Source: an uncultured Prevotella sp.
Lineage (GTDB): Bacteria; Bacteroidota; Bacteroidia; Bacteroidales; Bacteroidaceae
Assembly: GCA_900550365.1 (NCBI GenBank)
Contig: URRR01000004.1
Span: forward strand, 78,899-142,898
Reading direction: 5' to 3'
DNA: 64,000 bases
Part shown: positions 34,003 through 41,761 of the stretch, piece by piece
Layout of the letters: every line of letters begins with the position of its first letter
Numbering within the stretch: the stretch's first letter is position 1
Notes under the pieces: model-generated
Told to the model about the DNA's origin: nothing
Databases searched by the model: none
The model's input: only the letters and a program-made list of their open reading frames with translations
Position numbers and translations under genes: made by a program

Positions 34003-34563
34003 ATGAAAAAGAATATCGGAAGCACATTGGCGCTATACCCCACGCCCGCAGTGGTAGTAGGTAATGAAGTTAACGGAAAAGTAAACTGGCTGCTCGTGGC
34101 CCACGTGGGCATCATCGGGCACGACCGGATTATGTTGAGCCTGTTCAAGAAGCATTACACTAACGAAGGTATCAGGCAGACAGGCAAGGTATCGGTGAAT
34201 ATGGTGAACGAAGCCATGCTTGAGCGTGCCGACTATGTAGGCTCTGTAAGCGGAGCGAAAGAGGACAAGTCTGGCGTGTTCGCTTATCATCCGGGCGAGG
34301 CCGGCACACCGGTTATTGATGAAAGCCCGCTGGTTATGGAGTGTGAGGTGGTGGACAACTACGAGACTGACACCTTCGACAACTTCATCTGCAAGATAAC
34401 TGACACGTATGTTGACGAGGATTGTCTTAACGATAAAGGCAAACCCGACTATGACAAGCTGAAGCCCGTGCTGTTTGAGATGCCTAACTATACCTATCTG
34501 CGCACGGGAGAGACAATAGGCAAATGTACCAGTTTCGGAAAAACATACAGAAAGGAGAAATAA
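34003..34563 (+). CDS. Flavin reductase family protein (FMN-binding split barrel)
   Basis: 186 residues. ALYPTPAVVVGNEVNGKVNW and LLVAHVGIIGHDRIMLSLFKKHYTNEGI match the split-barrel flavin reductases common in Bacteroidetes and clostridia. TGKVSVNMVNEAMLERADYVG and a C-terminal YTYLRTGETIGKC close the fold. Family role: FMN-dependent NAD(P)H oxidoreduction, or supply of reduced flavin to a partner. It begins the tight run flavin reductase, AKR, CMD-ABM, flavodoxin (gaps 2, 26 and 20 bases), so these four are almost certainly one operon. Confidence 0.87.
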   Translation: MKKNIGSTLALYPTPAVVVGNEVNGKVNWLLVAHVGIIGHDRIMLSLFKKHYTNEGIRQTGKVSVNMVNEAMLERADYVGSVSGAKEDKSGVFAYHPGEAGTPVIDESPLVMECEVVDNYETDTFDNFICKITDTYVDEDCLNDKGKPDYDKLKPVLFEMPNYTYLRTGETIGKCTSFGKTYRKEK

Positions 34564-34565
34564 CA

Positions 34566-35573
34566 ATGAAAACAAGAACATTAGGAAAAGACCGGCTGGA
34601 AGTGTCAGCCGTAGGACTGGGATGTATGGGATTCACGCAGAGTTATCCTCCCTATCCCGACCGTAAGGATGCCATACGCACGATACGCGAGGCCGTAGAG
34701 CTTGGCGTTACGTTCTTCGACACGGCCGAGGTGTACAGCTATTTCAAGAATGAAGACCTCGTGGGCGAGGCCCTTCAGCCGGTACGCGACAAGGTGGTAA
34801 TAGCCACCAAGTTCGGATATGACCTTTCAGAGACGCCTGACCTGAATACTTCGGCACGCCCCGTTTCGCTTTCCAGCCGTCCGGAAACTATCCGCAAGGC
34901 TGTAGAGGGCTCGCTGCGCCGCCTGCGTACAGACCATATCGACCTTTATTATCAGCACCGCGTAGACCCGAACGTGCCGATAGAGACCGTTGCCGAGACC
35001 GTAGGCGGGCTGATTAAGGAGGGCAAGGTACTTCATTGGGGACTGTCTGAAGCTGCCGCGGCTACGGTGCGCCGTGCCCACGCCGTATGCCCGCTGACCG
35101 CCGTCCAGAGTGAGTACTCGCTCTGGTACCGCAAACCGGAAGCCGAACTGCTGCCCACGCTGGAGGAGCTGGGCATCGGTTTCGTGCCGTTCAGTCCGCT
35201 GGGCAAGGCCATGCTGACCGGGCGTTTCAACAAGGATACTAAGTTTGACAAGACCGACTTCCGTTCAGCCATCCCCCGTTTCCAGGGCGACAACCTGAAG
35301 CACAACATGGAACTGGTGGAATATGTGGAAGAGCTGGCCAAACGGAAAGACACTACTCCGGCCCGTATCGCTATCGGCTGGCTGCTTGCACAGAAGCCGT
35401 GGATTGTCCCCATTCCCGGCAGCAAGCGCATCGAACGCATCCGTGAGAACATCGGAGGAGCCGACATCAGCTTTACGGAGGACGAGCTGGCTGACATCCG
35501 CCGGCATCTGGACAGCATTGAAATCCTGGGCGGACGCTACCCCGAAGACCAGGAGAAGATGACCGGACTTTGA
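34566..35573 (+). CDS. Aldo-keto reductase
   Basis: 335 residues from MKTRTLGKDRLEVSAVGLGC; the open frame extends back to 34524 inside the flavin reductase gene, which is why the later ATG, 2 bases after that gene's stop, is used. Catalytic blocks are FFDTAEVYSYF, VIATKFGYD and HIDLYYQHRVD; the cofactor end is IPGSKRIERIRENIG. The insertion around SETPDLNTSARPVSLSSRPE and overall length place it with the YakC/Tas-like AKR group acting on aldehydes, quinones or diketones with NADPH. Confidence 0.92.
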   Translation: MKTRTLGKDRLEVSAVGLGCMGFTQSYPPYPDRKDAIRTIREAVELGVTFFDTAEVYSYFKNEDLVGEALQPVRDKVVIATKFGYDLSETPDLNTSARPVSLSSRPETIRKAVEGSLRRLRTDHIDLYYQHRVDPNVPIETVAETVGGLIKEGKVLHWGLSEAAAATVRRAHAVCPLTAVQSEYSLWYRKPEAELLPTLEELGIGFVPFSPLGKAMLTGRFNKDTKFDKTDFRSAIPRFQGDNLKHNMELVEYVEELAKRKDTTPARIAIGWLLAQKPWIVPIPGSKRIERIRENIGGADISFTEDELADIRRHLDSIEILGGRYPEDQEKMTGL

Positions 35574-35599
35574 TAAGAAAATTCAAATTTATCTGACAG

Positions 35600-36751
35600 A
35601 TGAAAGCTTTTTTAGTAACAATGTTTATATTTGTGTTGACATGCGGTGCGACCGTGTCAGCGCAAACAGAGAAAAGTATGGACAGAACTGATGCATGCAA
35701 ACAGAATTACCGCGCACTGTTTGGCGGTGAGGCGCTGACCGGACAGGGCACAGACCCGGAAATGATGGACATCCTGCAGAAGTTTATCTTCGGTGAAGTG
35801 TTTCAGACCGGAGACCTGACCTTGAAGCAGCGCGAGATGATAACCTGCATCACCCTTGCCACGATGCAGACCCTTCCGCAGCTGAAAGCCCACGCCGGAG
35901 CGGCTCTCAATGTGGGTGTAACGCCAGAGGAGCTTCGCGAGGTGATGTATCTTACCGCTCCGTTCATAGGCTTTCCGAAGATGCTGAACGCCGTGGCCAC
36001 GGTAAACGAGGTGTTCAAGGAGAGGGGGATCACCCTTCCACTGAAGAAGCAGGGTACGGTAACGGAAGACAACCGCCACGAGACGGGCAAGGCCATTCAG
36101 GACAGGCTCTATCCCGGCGGTATCGCTTCGGTAATGGGAGGTATGCCCGGCGATATGGGCAAGGATGTAGAGCAGTTCCTTACAGACTATTTCTTCGGCG
36201 AGATATACAGCCGTGGCGCCCTTGACTTGCAGACACGTGAACTGCTGGGTTACTGCGTACTGGCCACAATGGAAGCTGACAGCCAGCTCCAGTCGCATTA
36301 TCACGGCAACATCAACGTGGGCAACACGCCCGAGATGTTGACTGCTGCTGTCATCCAGTGTCTGCCTTACATCGGTTTTCCTGCCGCCATCAAGGCCCTG
36401 CGCATCATCAAGCAGGAATATGCCAGACCCGTTCCGGCAGGGACCAACCTGGTACGTTTGTCAAAGATTACTGTTGACCCTGCGCAACTGGATGCCTACA
36501 ACGCGTTTCTGAAAGAAGAAATCGAGGCCTCGATGCGTCTGGAACCAGGAGTTCTGATACTGTATGCCACAGCGGAAAAGAACGCGCCAAACAAAGTGAC
36601 CATCCTTGAGATCTATGCCGACCGTTCGGCTTACGAAAGCCATCTGAAAACGCCTCACTTCCAGAAATACAAGCAAGGCACGCTCTCCATGGTAAAAGAC
36701 CTGGAACTGGTGGACGTCAAGCCGCTGATACCGGGACTTAAAATCAAATGA
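35600..36751 (+). CDS. Exported fusion: two CMD domains plus ABM monooxygenase-like domain
   Basis: 383 residues. Signal peptide about 1-22 (MFIFVLTCGATVSAQ). First CMD-like domain about 30-145 (LTLKQREMITCITLATMQTL, AALNVGVTPEELREVMYLTA); second about 160-275 (LDLQTRELLGYCVLATMEA, INVGNTPEMLTAAVIQCL); third, about 285-375, an antibiotic-biosynthesis-monooxygenase (ABM) fold (LVRLSKITVDPAQLDAYNAF, VTILEIYADRSAYESHLKTPHFQKY). ABM domains are dimeric ferredoxin-like folds that oxidise or cyclise quinone-type compounds without cofactor. The triple fusion with an export signal is unusual. Operon partners are AKR, flavin reductase and flavodoxin. Confidence 0.88.
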   Translation: MKAFLVTMFIFVLTCGATVSAQTEKSMDRTDACKQNYRALFGGEALTGQGTDPEMMDILQKFIFGEVFQTGDLTLKQREMITCITLATMQTLPQLKAHAGAALNVGVTPEELREVMYLTAPFIGFPKMLNAVATVNEVFKERGITLPLKKQGTVTEDNRHETGKAIQDRLYPGGIASVMGGMPGDMGKDVEQFLTDYFFGEIYSRGALDLQTRELLGYCVLATMEADSQLQSHYHGNINVGNTPEMLTAAVIQCLPYIGFPAAIKALRIIKQEYARPVPAGTNLVRLSKITVDPAQLDAYNAFLKEEIEASMRLEPGVLILYATAEKNAPNKVTILEIYADRSAYESHLKTPHFQKYKQGTLSMVKDLELVDVKPLIPGLKIK

Positions 36752-36771
36752 CAAATTAAAAATATCGCACT

Positions 36772-37344
36772 ATGAACAAGATTATTTTAACGTTGGCAGC
36801 AGTAATGACCCTTGTCCTTACCGCCTGCGCAAAAAATAAGGGAGGACAAAACATGCAGACAGGTAACAAGCCTTTAGTAGTATATTTCTCTGCTTCCGGA
36901 AACACGGCTCAAGCCGCACGAACGCTTGCCGATGTAACAGGTGGAGAACTGTTTGAAATCGTTCCGCGGCAGGCATACACATCAGCCGACCTCGACTGGA
37001 ACGACAGCCAGTCACGCAGTTCTGTGGAAATGAATAATCCGCAGGCACGTCCGGCATTGAAAAAAGTAAAGAATGACATCAGCACTTACGATATTATTTT
37101 CATCGGCTATCCTATCTGGTGGAATCAGGCTCCACGGATTGTCAACACATTCATCGAGAGCCATGACCTGAAAGGTAAACTGCTGATCCCGTTCGCCACG
37201 TCAGGAGGGAGCGGAATAACGGGCAGCGTAGACGAGTTGAGGAAGACATATCCCGATTTAAAATGGGAATCAGGCAAACTTCTGAATGGGGTCAGCCGTG
37301 ATGACATACGGAGCTGGGCCGATGATGTAATGCAGAAACGCTAA
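36772..37344 (+). CDS. Flavodoxin lipoprotein
   Basis: 190 residues. Lipoprotein signal LAAVMTLVLTACAKN (cysteine about residue 19) and then a flavodoxin fold: VVYFSASGNTAQAARTLADV (FMN phosphate loop), IIFIGYPIWWNQAPRIVNTFIES and PFATSGGSGITGSVDELR. Same domain type as the gene at 25511 but without the acidic linker. Likely an extracytoplasmic FMN electron carrier or reductase. Last gene of the operon; terminator at 37380-37430. Confidence 0.88.
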   Translation: MNKIILTLAAVMTLVLTACAKNKGGQNMQTGNKPLVVYFSASGNTAQAARTLADVTGGELFEIVPRQAYTSADLDWNDSQSRSSVEMNNPQARPALKKVKNDISTYDIIFIGYPIWWNQAPRIVNTFIESHDLKGKLLIPFATSGGSGITGSVDELRKTYPDLKWESGKLLNGVSRDDIRSWADDVMQKR

Positions 37345-37379
37345 ATCCACACAGCCTTTTTCTTACCGATAAAATATAA

Positions 37380-37430
37380 AAAGAGGATTTATCAAAAGTC
37401 AGATTATTTTGATAAATCCTTTTCTTTCTT
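37380..37430 (+). terminator. Terminator of flavin reductase-flavodoxin operon
   Basis: AGGATTTATCAAAA / TTTTGATAAATCCT, a perfect 14-bp stem with a 9-base loop, followed by TTTCTTTCTTTT. Confidence 0.85.
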
Positions 37431-37495
37431 TTCAGAGTGTTTTCTTTATCATAAAGACAGCCGCATGTTCGGCCTTAGATATTTCACGGCTTCTG

Positions 37496-38422
37496 TCATA
37501 TCCTCTGCTCTGTGTTATTAAGCCTGAGCATGTTCTGAGGCACGCATGCCTTTATGCTGTCGGCCAGAAGTGTGATAAGCGAATGGCGCACAGCCGACTT
37601 CATCGTGAGCATGACCACTTCACGGACAGGTACAGGCAACGCGAACGGGCGCACAAGCTCACGCTGACGGTCGGTAAGCTGCGTCAAGGCGAGTTCAGGA
37701 ATGAACGTCACGCCGCGGCCGTTCTCAACCATACGCATGAATGTCTCCATGCTTCCGAGAGAATGTATCATATTACCGGCACCGGCGCTCTTTATGTCAC
37801 AGAATCTGACAAGCTGGTCCCTGAAGCAATGCCCCTCGTCAAGCAGCCACAATGACTCGCCCGAAAGGTCTGCGGTGCGTACAGACTTCATGCCGAAGAG
37901 CCTGCTGCCGCGTGAGACATAGACCATAAACTGCTCATAGAAAAGCGGTGTACTGACAAAATGTTCCATGTTGTCAAGGCTCACAACTATAGCCGCGTCA
38001 AGTTCTCCACGTGCCAGGGCATGCTTTATGTCGTTGGTCTTCATCTCTGAAATCATGAGCCTCAACGACGGATGTTCTTCCATAATCTTCGGAAGGAAAC
38101 GGGGCAACAGATAAGGAGCTACGGTAGGCAGCACGCCGATACGGAACGTACCGGTAAGCGAACGCTTCTCCTCTTCCACCGTCTCCTTTATCCTACGCGT
38201 ACGTACAAGCACTTTCCATGACTGTTCTATTATAGACTTTCCGACCGGAGTAGGCGTCACCGGCTGTGCCGAACGGTCGAAAATCTTCACTCCGAGCTCG
38301 TCTTCAAGTTTCTGAATCATTGAGCTTAGCGTGGGCTGGGTGACCTTGCACATCTCCGCCGCTTTAGCAAAGTGCCTCATACGGTACACGGCCACGATAT
38401 ATTCCATTTGTTGAAGTGTCAT
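37496..38422 (-). CDS. oxyR: LysR-type peroxide sensor OxyR
   Basis: 308 residues. N-terminal LysR helix-turn-helix (MTLQQMEYIVAVYRMRHFAK, then CKVTQPTLSSMIQKLEDELG). The regulatory domain holds SLWLLDEGHCFRDQLVRFC, which aligns with the two redox cysteines of E. coli OxyR (C199 and C208) that form a disulphide with peroxide. It is divergent from ahpC, the classic target, and a matching OxyR site lies between them (38601-38636). A minus-strand -7 box TAAATTTG is at 38450-38457. Confidence 0.94.
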   Translation of the reverse strand: MTLQQMEYIVAVYRMRHFAKAAEMCKVTQPTLSSMIQKLEDELGVKIFDRSAQPVTPTPVGKSIIEQSWKVLVRTRRIKETVEEEKRSLTGTFRIGVLPTVAPYLLPRFLPKIMEEHPSLRLMISEMKTNDIKHALARGELDAAIVVSLDNMEHFVSTPLFYEQFMVYVSRGSRLFGMKSVRTADLSGESLWLLDEGHCFRDQLVRFCDIKSAGAGNMIHSLGSMETFMRMVENGRGVTFIPELALTQLTDRQRELVRPFALPVPVREVVMLTMKSAVRHSLITLLADSIKACVPQNMLRLNNTEQRI

Positions 38423-38600
38423 ATTCTGATTCTGAAATCGTTATGAGGGCAAATTTAATCATTATATCCGGATATCCGTCAGCTTTCCTCTTGTTTTTCC
38501 GACAAATCATCATTTATAGGTATTTTCATTCCCTGCGGCATCTGCCCGCTTACGCCATAACGGCAATAACAGCCTGTATATCAGTACTTTAAATCAGAAT

Positions 38601-38636
38601 ATAGACAAAATCTATCATGCCATAGACACAATCTGT
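38601..38636 (+). promoter_or_regulatory. OxyR binding site upstream of ahpC
   Basis: ATAG-N7-CTAT at 38601-38615 and ATAG-N7-CTGT at 38622-38636, repeating every 21 bases. E. coli OxyR contacts four ATAGnt elements in the same arrangement (22-base period). The site ends 23 bases before the -7 box of ahpC, an activator position. Confidence 0.8.
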
Positions 38637-38659
38637 TTGCAAAGGAAACATATTGAGAC

Positions 38660-38667
38660 TATCTTTG
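38660..38667 (+). promoter_or_regulatory. Promoter -7 box of ahpC
   Basis: TATCTTTG followed by CA; about 70 bases of leader to the ahpC ATG. Confidence 0.75.
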
Positions 38668-38737
38668 CATTGTAAAAAAACGCCACAGGCGCTACCGATA
38701 AATATAATATTAACTTACAATAAAAAACAAGAGAACT

Positions 38738-39304
38738 ATGGAACCGATAATCAACGCACAGATGCCTGAATTTAAAGTACAGGCTTTTCAGAACGGAGAG
38801 TTTAAGACAGTTACAAGCGAAGAGCTGAAAGGCAAGTGGGCCTTGTTCTTCTTCTATCCGGCCGACTTCACCTTCGTATGCCCTACGGAGCTGGTAGACC
38901 TCGCCGAGAAGTACGACAGGCTGAAGGAGATGGGAGTTGAAGTGTTTTCTGTAAGCACAGACTCTCACTACGTACACAAGGCCTGGCACGACGCCTCTGA
39001 CAGCATAAAGAAGATAAAATACACGATGCTTGCAGACCCGACAGGCGTTCTCAGCCGCGGCTTCGGAGTGATGAAGGAAGATGAGGGAGTGGCTTACCGC
39101 GGAACATTCCTCGTAAACCCGGAAGGCTTGATAAAGATTGCCGAGATTCAGGATAACAGCATCGGGCGCAACGCTGACGAGCTGCTGCGCAAGGTAGAGG
39201 CGGCACAGTTTGTCGCGACCCACGACGGTGAGGTGTGCCCGGCCAAGTGGAAAGCCGGCGCCGACACACTGAAGCCGAGCATTGACCTCGTCGGCAAACT
39301 GTAA
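38738..39304 (+). CDS. ahpC: Alkyl hydroperoxide reductase subunit C (2-Cys peroxiredoxin)
   Basis: 188 residues, the usual length. Peroxidatic cysteine in FYPADFTFVCPTELVDLAEKY (about C49), active-site arginine region GTFLVNPEGLIK, resolving cysteine in HDGEVCPAKWKAG (about C168). It reduces hydrogen peroxide, organic peroxides and peroxynitrite and is itself recycled by AhpF, encoded 138 bases downstream. OxyR-controlled by the site at 38601. Confidence 0.97.
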   Translation: MEPIINAQMPEFKVQAFQNGEFKTVTSEELKGKWALFFFYPADFTFVCPTELVDLAEKYDRLKEMGVEVFSVSTDSHYVHKAWHDASDSIKKIKYTMLADPTGVLSRGFGVMKEDEGVAYRGTFLVNPEGLIKIAEIQDNSIGRNADELLRKVEAAQFVATHDGEVCPAKWKAGADTLKPSIDLVGKL

Positions 39305-39442
39305 TAAATGCCGCAGGAAGTCTGAAGGAAAGCGCATGGCTCTTTGCCGCTGCACTGCCCCGTAAAGGCAGGTGGCCGGAAAGGGCCATCTGCTTTAATA
39401 CGCTTGAACTAAAAAAACATAAACCTTCAAATTATCACAGAG

Positions 39443-41017
39443 ATGTTGGATAACAGCATATTAGAACAGGTGAAGTCGTTGTTTGCCGACCTTAAGTCGG
39501 ACTTCATCCTCAAGTCATCCATTGACCCGACACATGAGAAGGCCGGAGAGCTGGCCGCGTTTCTAAGCGATGTCAGCTCATGCTCAGACAAGTTGTCGGT
39601 TGAGGAGAGCAAGGCGGATAACGGCGAACTGGAATTTTCAATAATAAAAGACGGCACCGGCACAGGAATAAAGTTCAGGGGCATACCCGGAGGCCACGAG
39701 TTCTCATCGCTGCTGCTGGCCATACTTAACGCTGACGGCGTGGGGAAAAACCTGCCCGACGACGCCACTCGCCGCCGCATAGCCTCGCTGAGGCAGCCGC
39801 TGGCTTTGCGCACGTATGTGTCGCTGACGTGTACCAACTGCCCCGACGTGGTGCAGGCACTGAACGTATTGGCCTTGACAAATCCCGGCATCACCCACGA
39901 GGTGATTGACGGCGCGCTGTGGCAGGACGAGACTGAGAGCCTCGGCATACAGGGCGTGCCCTCGGTATTTGCCGGCGACGAGCTGATTCACGTGGGACGG
40001 GGCGACCTTACGGCGCTGCTCGACAAGCTGGAAGAGCGCTTCGGCACGTCTGCCGATGCCGACGCCCACGGAAATACTGAGCACGAGCACGACGCCGTGA
40101 TAACAGGAGGCGGCCCGGCGGGCGTGTCTGCCGCGATATATCTTGCCCGCAAGGGGCTGCGCGTGGCGCTGGTGTGCCAGAGAGTAGGCGGCCAGATGCT
40201 CGACACCGTAGGCATAGAGAACTTCATATCCGTGCCTGAGACAACGGGAAAGGCAATGGCCGGCAACCTGAAGGAGCATATCGGCCGGTATCAGATAGAC
40301 CTTTACGAAAACCGCAACATTGAGTCTGTAGAGCTGTCGGGCACGGAGAAGCGCATCCATGTCAAGGGCGGCGAGACGTTTTCGGCGCCTGCAGTGATAA
40401 TAGCCACGGGCGCGGGATGGCGCCGTCTGGGTGTTCCTGGCGAGAGTGAGTACATCGGCCGCGGCGTGGCCTTCTGCCCTCACTGCGACGGTCCGTTCTA
40501 TAAGGGCAAACGTGTCGCCGTGATAGGCGGAGGCAACTCAGGCATTGAGGCGGCCATCGACCTTGCCGGAATATGCCGCGAGGTTACCGTACTTGAATTT
40601 GCCGACGAGCTGCGAGCCGACACCGTATTGCAGGAGAAGGCGAAAAGTCTGCCCAACGTGAGCATACATACAGGCATGCAGACCACGGAAATACACGGCG
40701 ACGGCAAGAAGGTGACGGCGATAAGCGTGAAAGACCGCAACAGCGGTGAGACACGGACGATAGAGCTTGAGGGCGTGTTCGTACAGATAGGCCTGGTTGC
40801 CAACAGCGGAATATTCGCCGATGAGCTTGAGACCACAGAGCGAAAGGAAATAAAAGTGGACAGACACTGCCGCACATCGCTGCCGGGAGTGTATGCCGCC
40901 GGCGACGTTACCGACGTGCCTTACAAACAGATAATAATAGCGATGGGCGAAGGTGCGAAAGCCGCCCTGTCGGCGTTTGACGACCGCGTGCGCGGCGTCA
41001 CAGGCTCTGCCCGATAA
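39443..41017 (+). CDS. ahpF: Alkyl hydroperoxide reductase subunit F
   Basis: 524 residues, normal length. The N-terminal thioredoxin-like double domain (about 1-200) has the CxxC in YVSLTCTNCPDVVQALN. The FAD/NAD(P) reductase part starts at about 213 (AVITGGGPAGVSAAIYLARKG), contains the second CxxC in AFCPHCDGPFYKG, the NAD motif VAVIGGGNSGIEAAIDLAG and the C-terminal FAD block GVYAAGDVTDVPYKQIIIAMGEGAKAA (key residues AGDVTD). It passes electrons from NADH to AhpC. About 140 bases after ahpC; same operon likely. Confidence 0.97.
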   Translation: MLDNSILEQVKSLFADLKSDFILKSSIDPTHEKAGELAAFLSDVSSCSDKLSVEESKADNGELEFSIIKDGTGTGIKFRGIPGGHEFSSLLLAILNADGVGKNLPDDATRRRIASLRQPLALRTYVSLTCTNCPDVVQALNVLALTNPGITHEVIDGALWQDETESLGIQGVPSVFAGDELIHVGRGDLTALLDKLEERFGTSADADAHGNTEHEHDAVITGGGPAGVSAAIYLARKGLRVALVCQRVGGQMLDTVGIENFISVPETTGKAMAGNLKEHIGRYQIDLYENRNIESVELSGTEKRIHVKGGETFSAPAVIIATGAGWRRLGVPGESEYIGRGVAFCPHCDGPFYKGKRVAVIGGGNSGIEAAIDLAGICREVTVLEFADELRADTVLQEKAKSLPNVSIHTGMQTTEIHGDGKKVTAISVKDRNSGETRTIELEGVFVQIGLVANSGIFADELETTERKEIKVDRHCRTSLPGVYAAGDVTDVPYKQIIIAMGEGAKAALSAFDDRVRGVTGSAR

Positions 41018-41098
41018 ACATTTCAACAGTCTTTGCCGCCTTATACAGGCCGGAGACACACCGGCATGAAGGCACCCGCGTATCAAGCTGACAGTCAA

Positions 41099-41184
41099 CA
41101 CGTTACAAAAGGCCGTCTTTTACATTGTAAAAGGTGGCCTTTCAGCGTGTAAACGACGGCCTTTTGCAATGCGTTTTGCCGTCA
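41099..41184. repeat. GGCCGTC repeat cluster 5
   Basis: Units CAAAAGGCCGTCTTTTAC, TAAAAGGTGGCCTTTCAG, TAAACGACGGCCTTTTGC and the half unit GCGTTTTGCCGTC, 80 bases after ahpF and directly beside the CATCTGTCAC element at 41195. Confidence 0.85.
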
Positions 41185-41194
41185 ATCGGATTCA

Positions 41195-41434
41195 TCCGCA
41201 AGTCAGGTGCATAACACCAAGAAGAATATTGATGCGGACAATAAGACAGACAATATAACCGTTACTTGTTATTTTATTTTCCGAAAACATCTCTCATCTG
41301 TCACTTTTCTTTCCTAACTCATTTATTTCCAACCGGTTATGACTTGACAGATGCTTTTCCACATCTGTCACCGGCCAACGGTCTGACTGTAAGCAGGATA
41401 CGGAGAGAAAGTGACAGATGATAGATGAAATCAA
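41195..41434 (-). repeat. CATCTGTCAC inverted-repeat element, copy 1
   Basis: About 240 bases, inverted relative to copies 2 and 3. It contains four CATCTGTCAC/GTGACAGATG boxes (one imperfect, TTGACAGATG) arranged as nested inverted repeats (outer pair near 41290 and 41420, inner pair near 41345 and 41362). A 90-base flank ending at CCGCAAGTCAGGTGCA is homologous to the right flanks of copies 2 and 3. Homology over the whole length with copy 2 shows it is one unit. No convincing coding frame. Confidence 0.85.
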
Positions 41435-41632
41435 AAAAATTATATAAGTTAACCGCATGGTATAATGTGTTTCTGTAGATTTGCAATCGTGTGAACGGCG
41501 GGTACCGTCTTGAATATTGTACACTTGAACTACGGAATACCCGTTTTATCACAATCTTGACATTTATTCAACTGATCTTGTATATTAGGAATGATTTTAT
41601 TTTGTTGATTTGTTTTTATAAAAGTGCTTATG

Positions 41633-41640
41633 TATATTTG
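41633..41640 (+). promoter_or_regulatory. Promoter -7 box of PLD-helicase gene
   Basis: TATATTTG followed by CAA, about 120 bases upstream of the gene, in a strongly A+T-rich stretch (41440-41760) that otherwise shows no gene. The leader is long and has only two tiny ATG frames (41659 and 41670). Confidence 0.6.
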
Positions 41641-41761
41641 CAAATAGAATCAAATAGTAATGGAATTTATATGGGCAGTCAGCCGTTGTTGAATATTTAA
41701 ATGAACTATTAATTCTACAAAGGCCGTAAACTTCGTAAAAATAAACAAAAGTATAAATTTT

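Noticed and set aside
41640..41761. Riboswitch in the 120-base leader of the PLD-helicase gene
   Set aside because: The leader is A+T-rich without the conserved cores of riboswitches I can recognise; only two tiny ATG frames are present.
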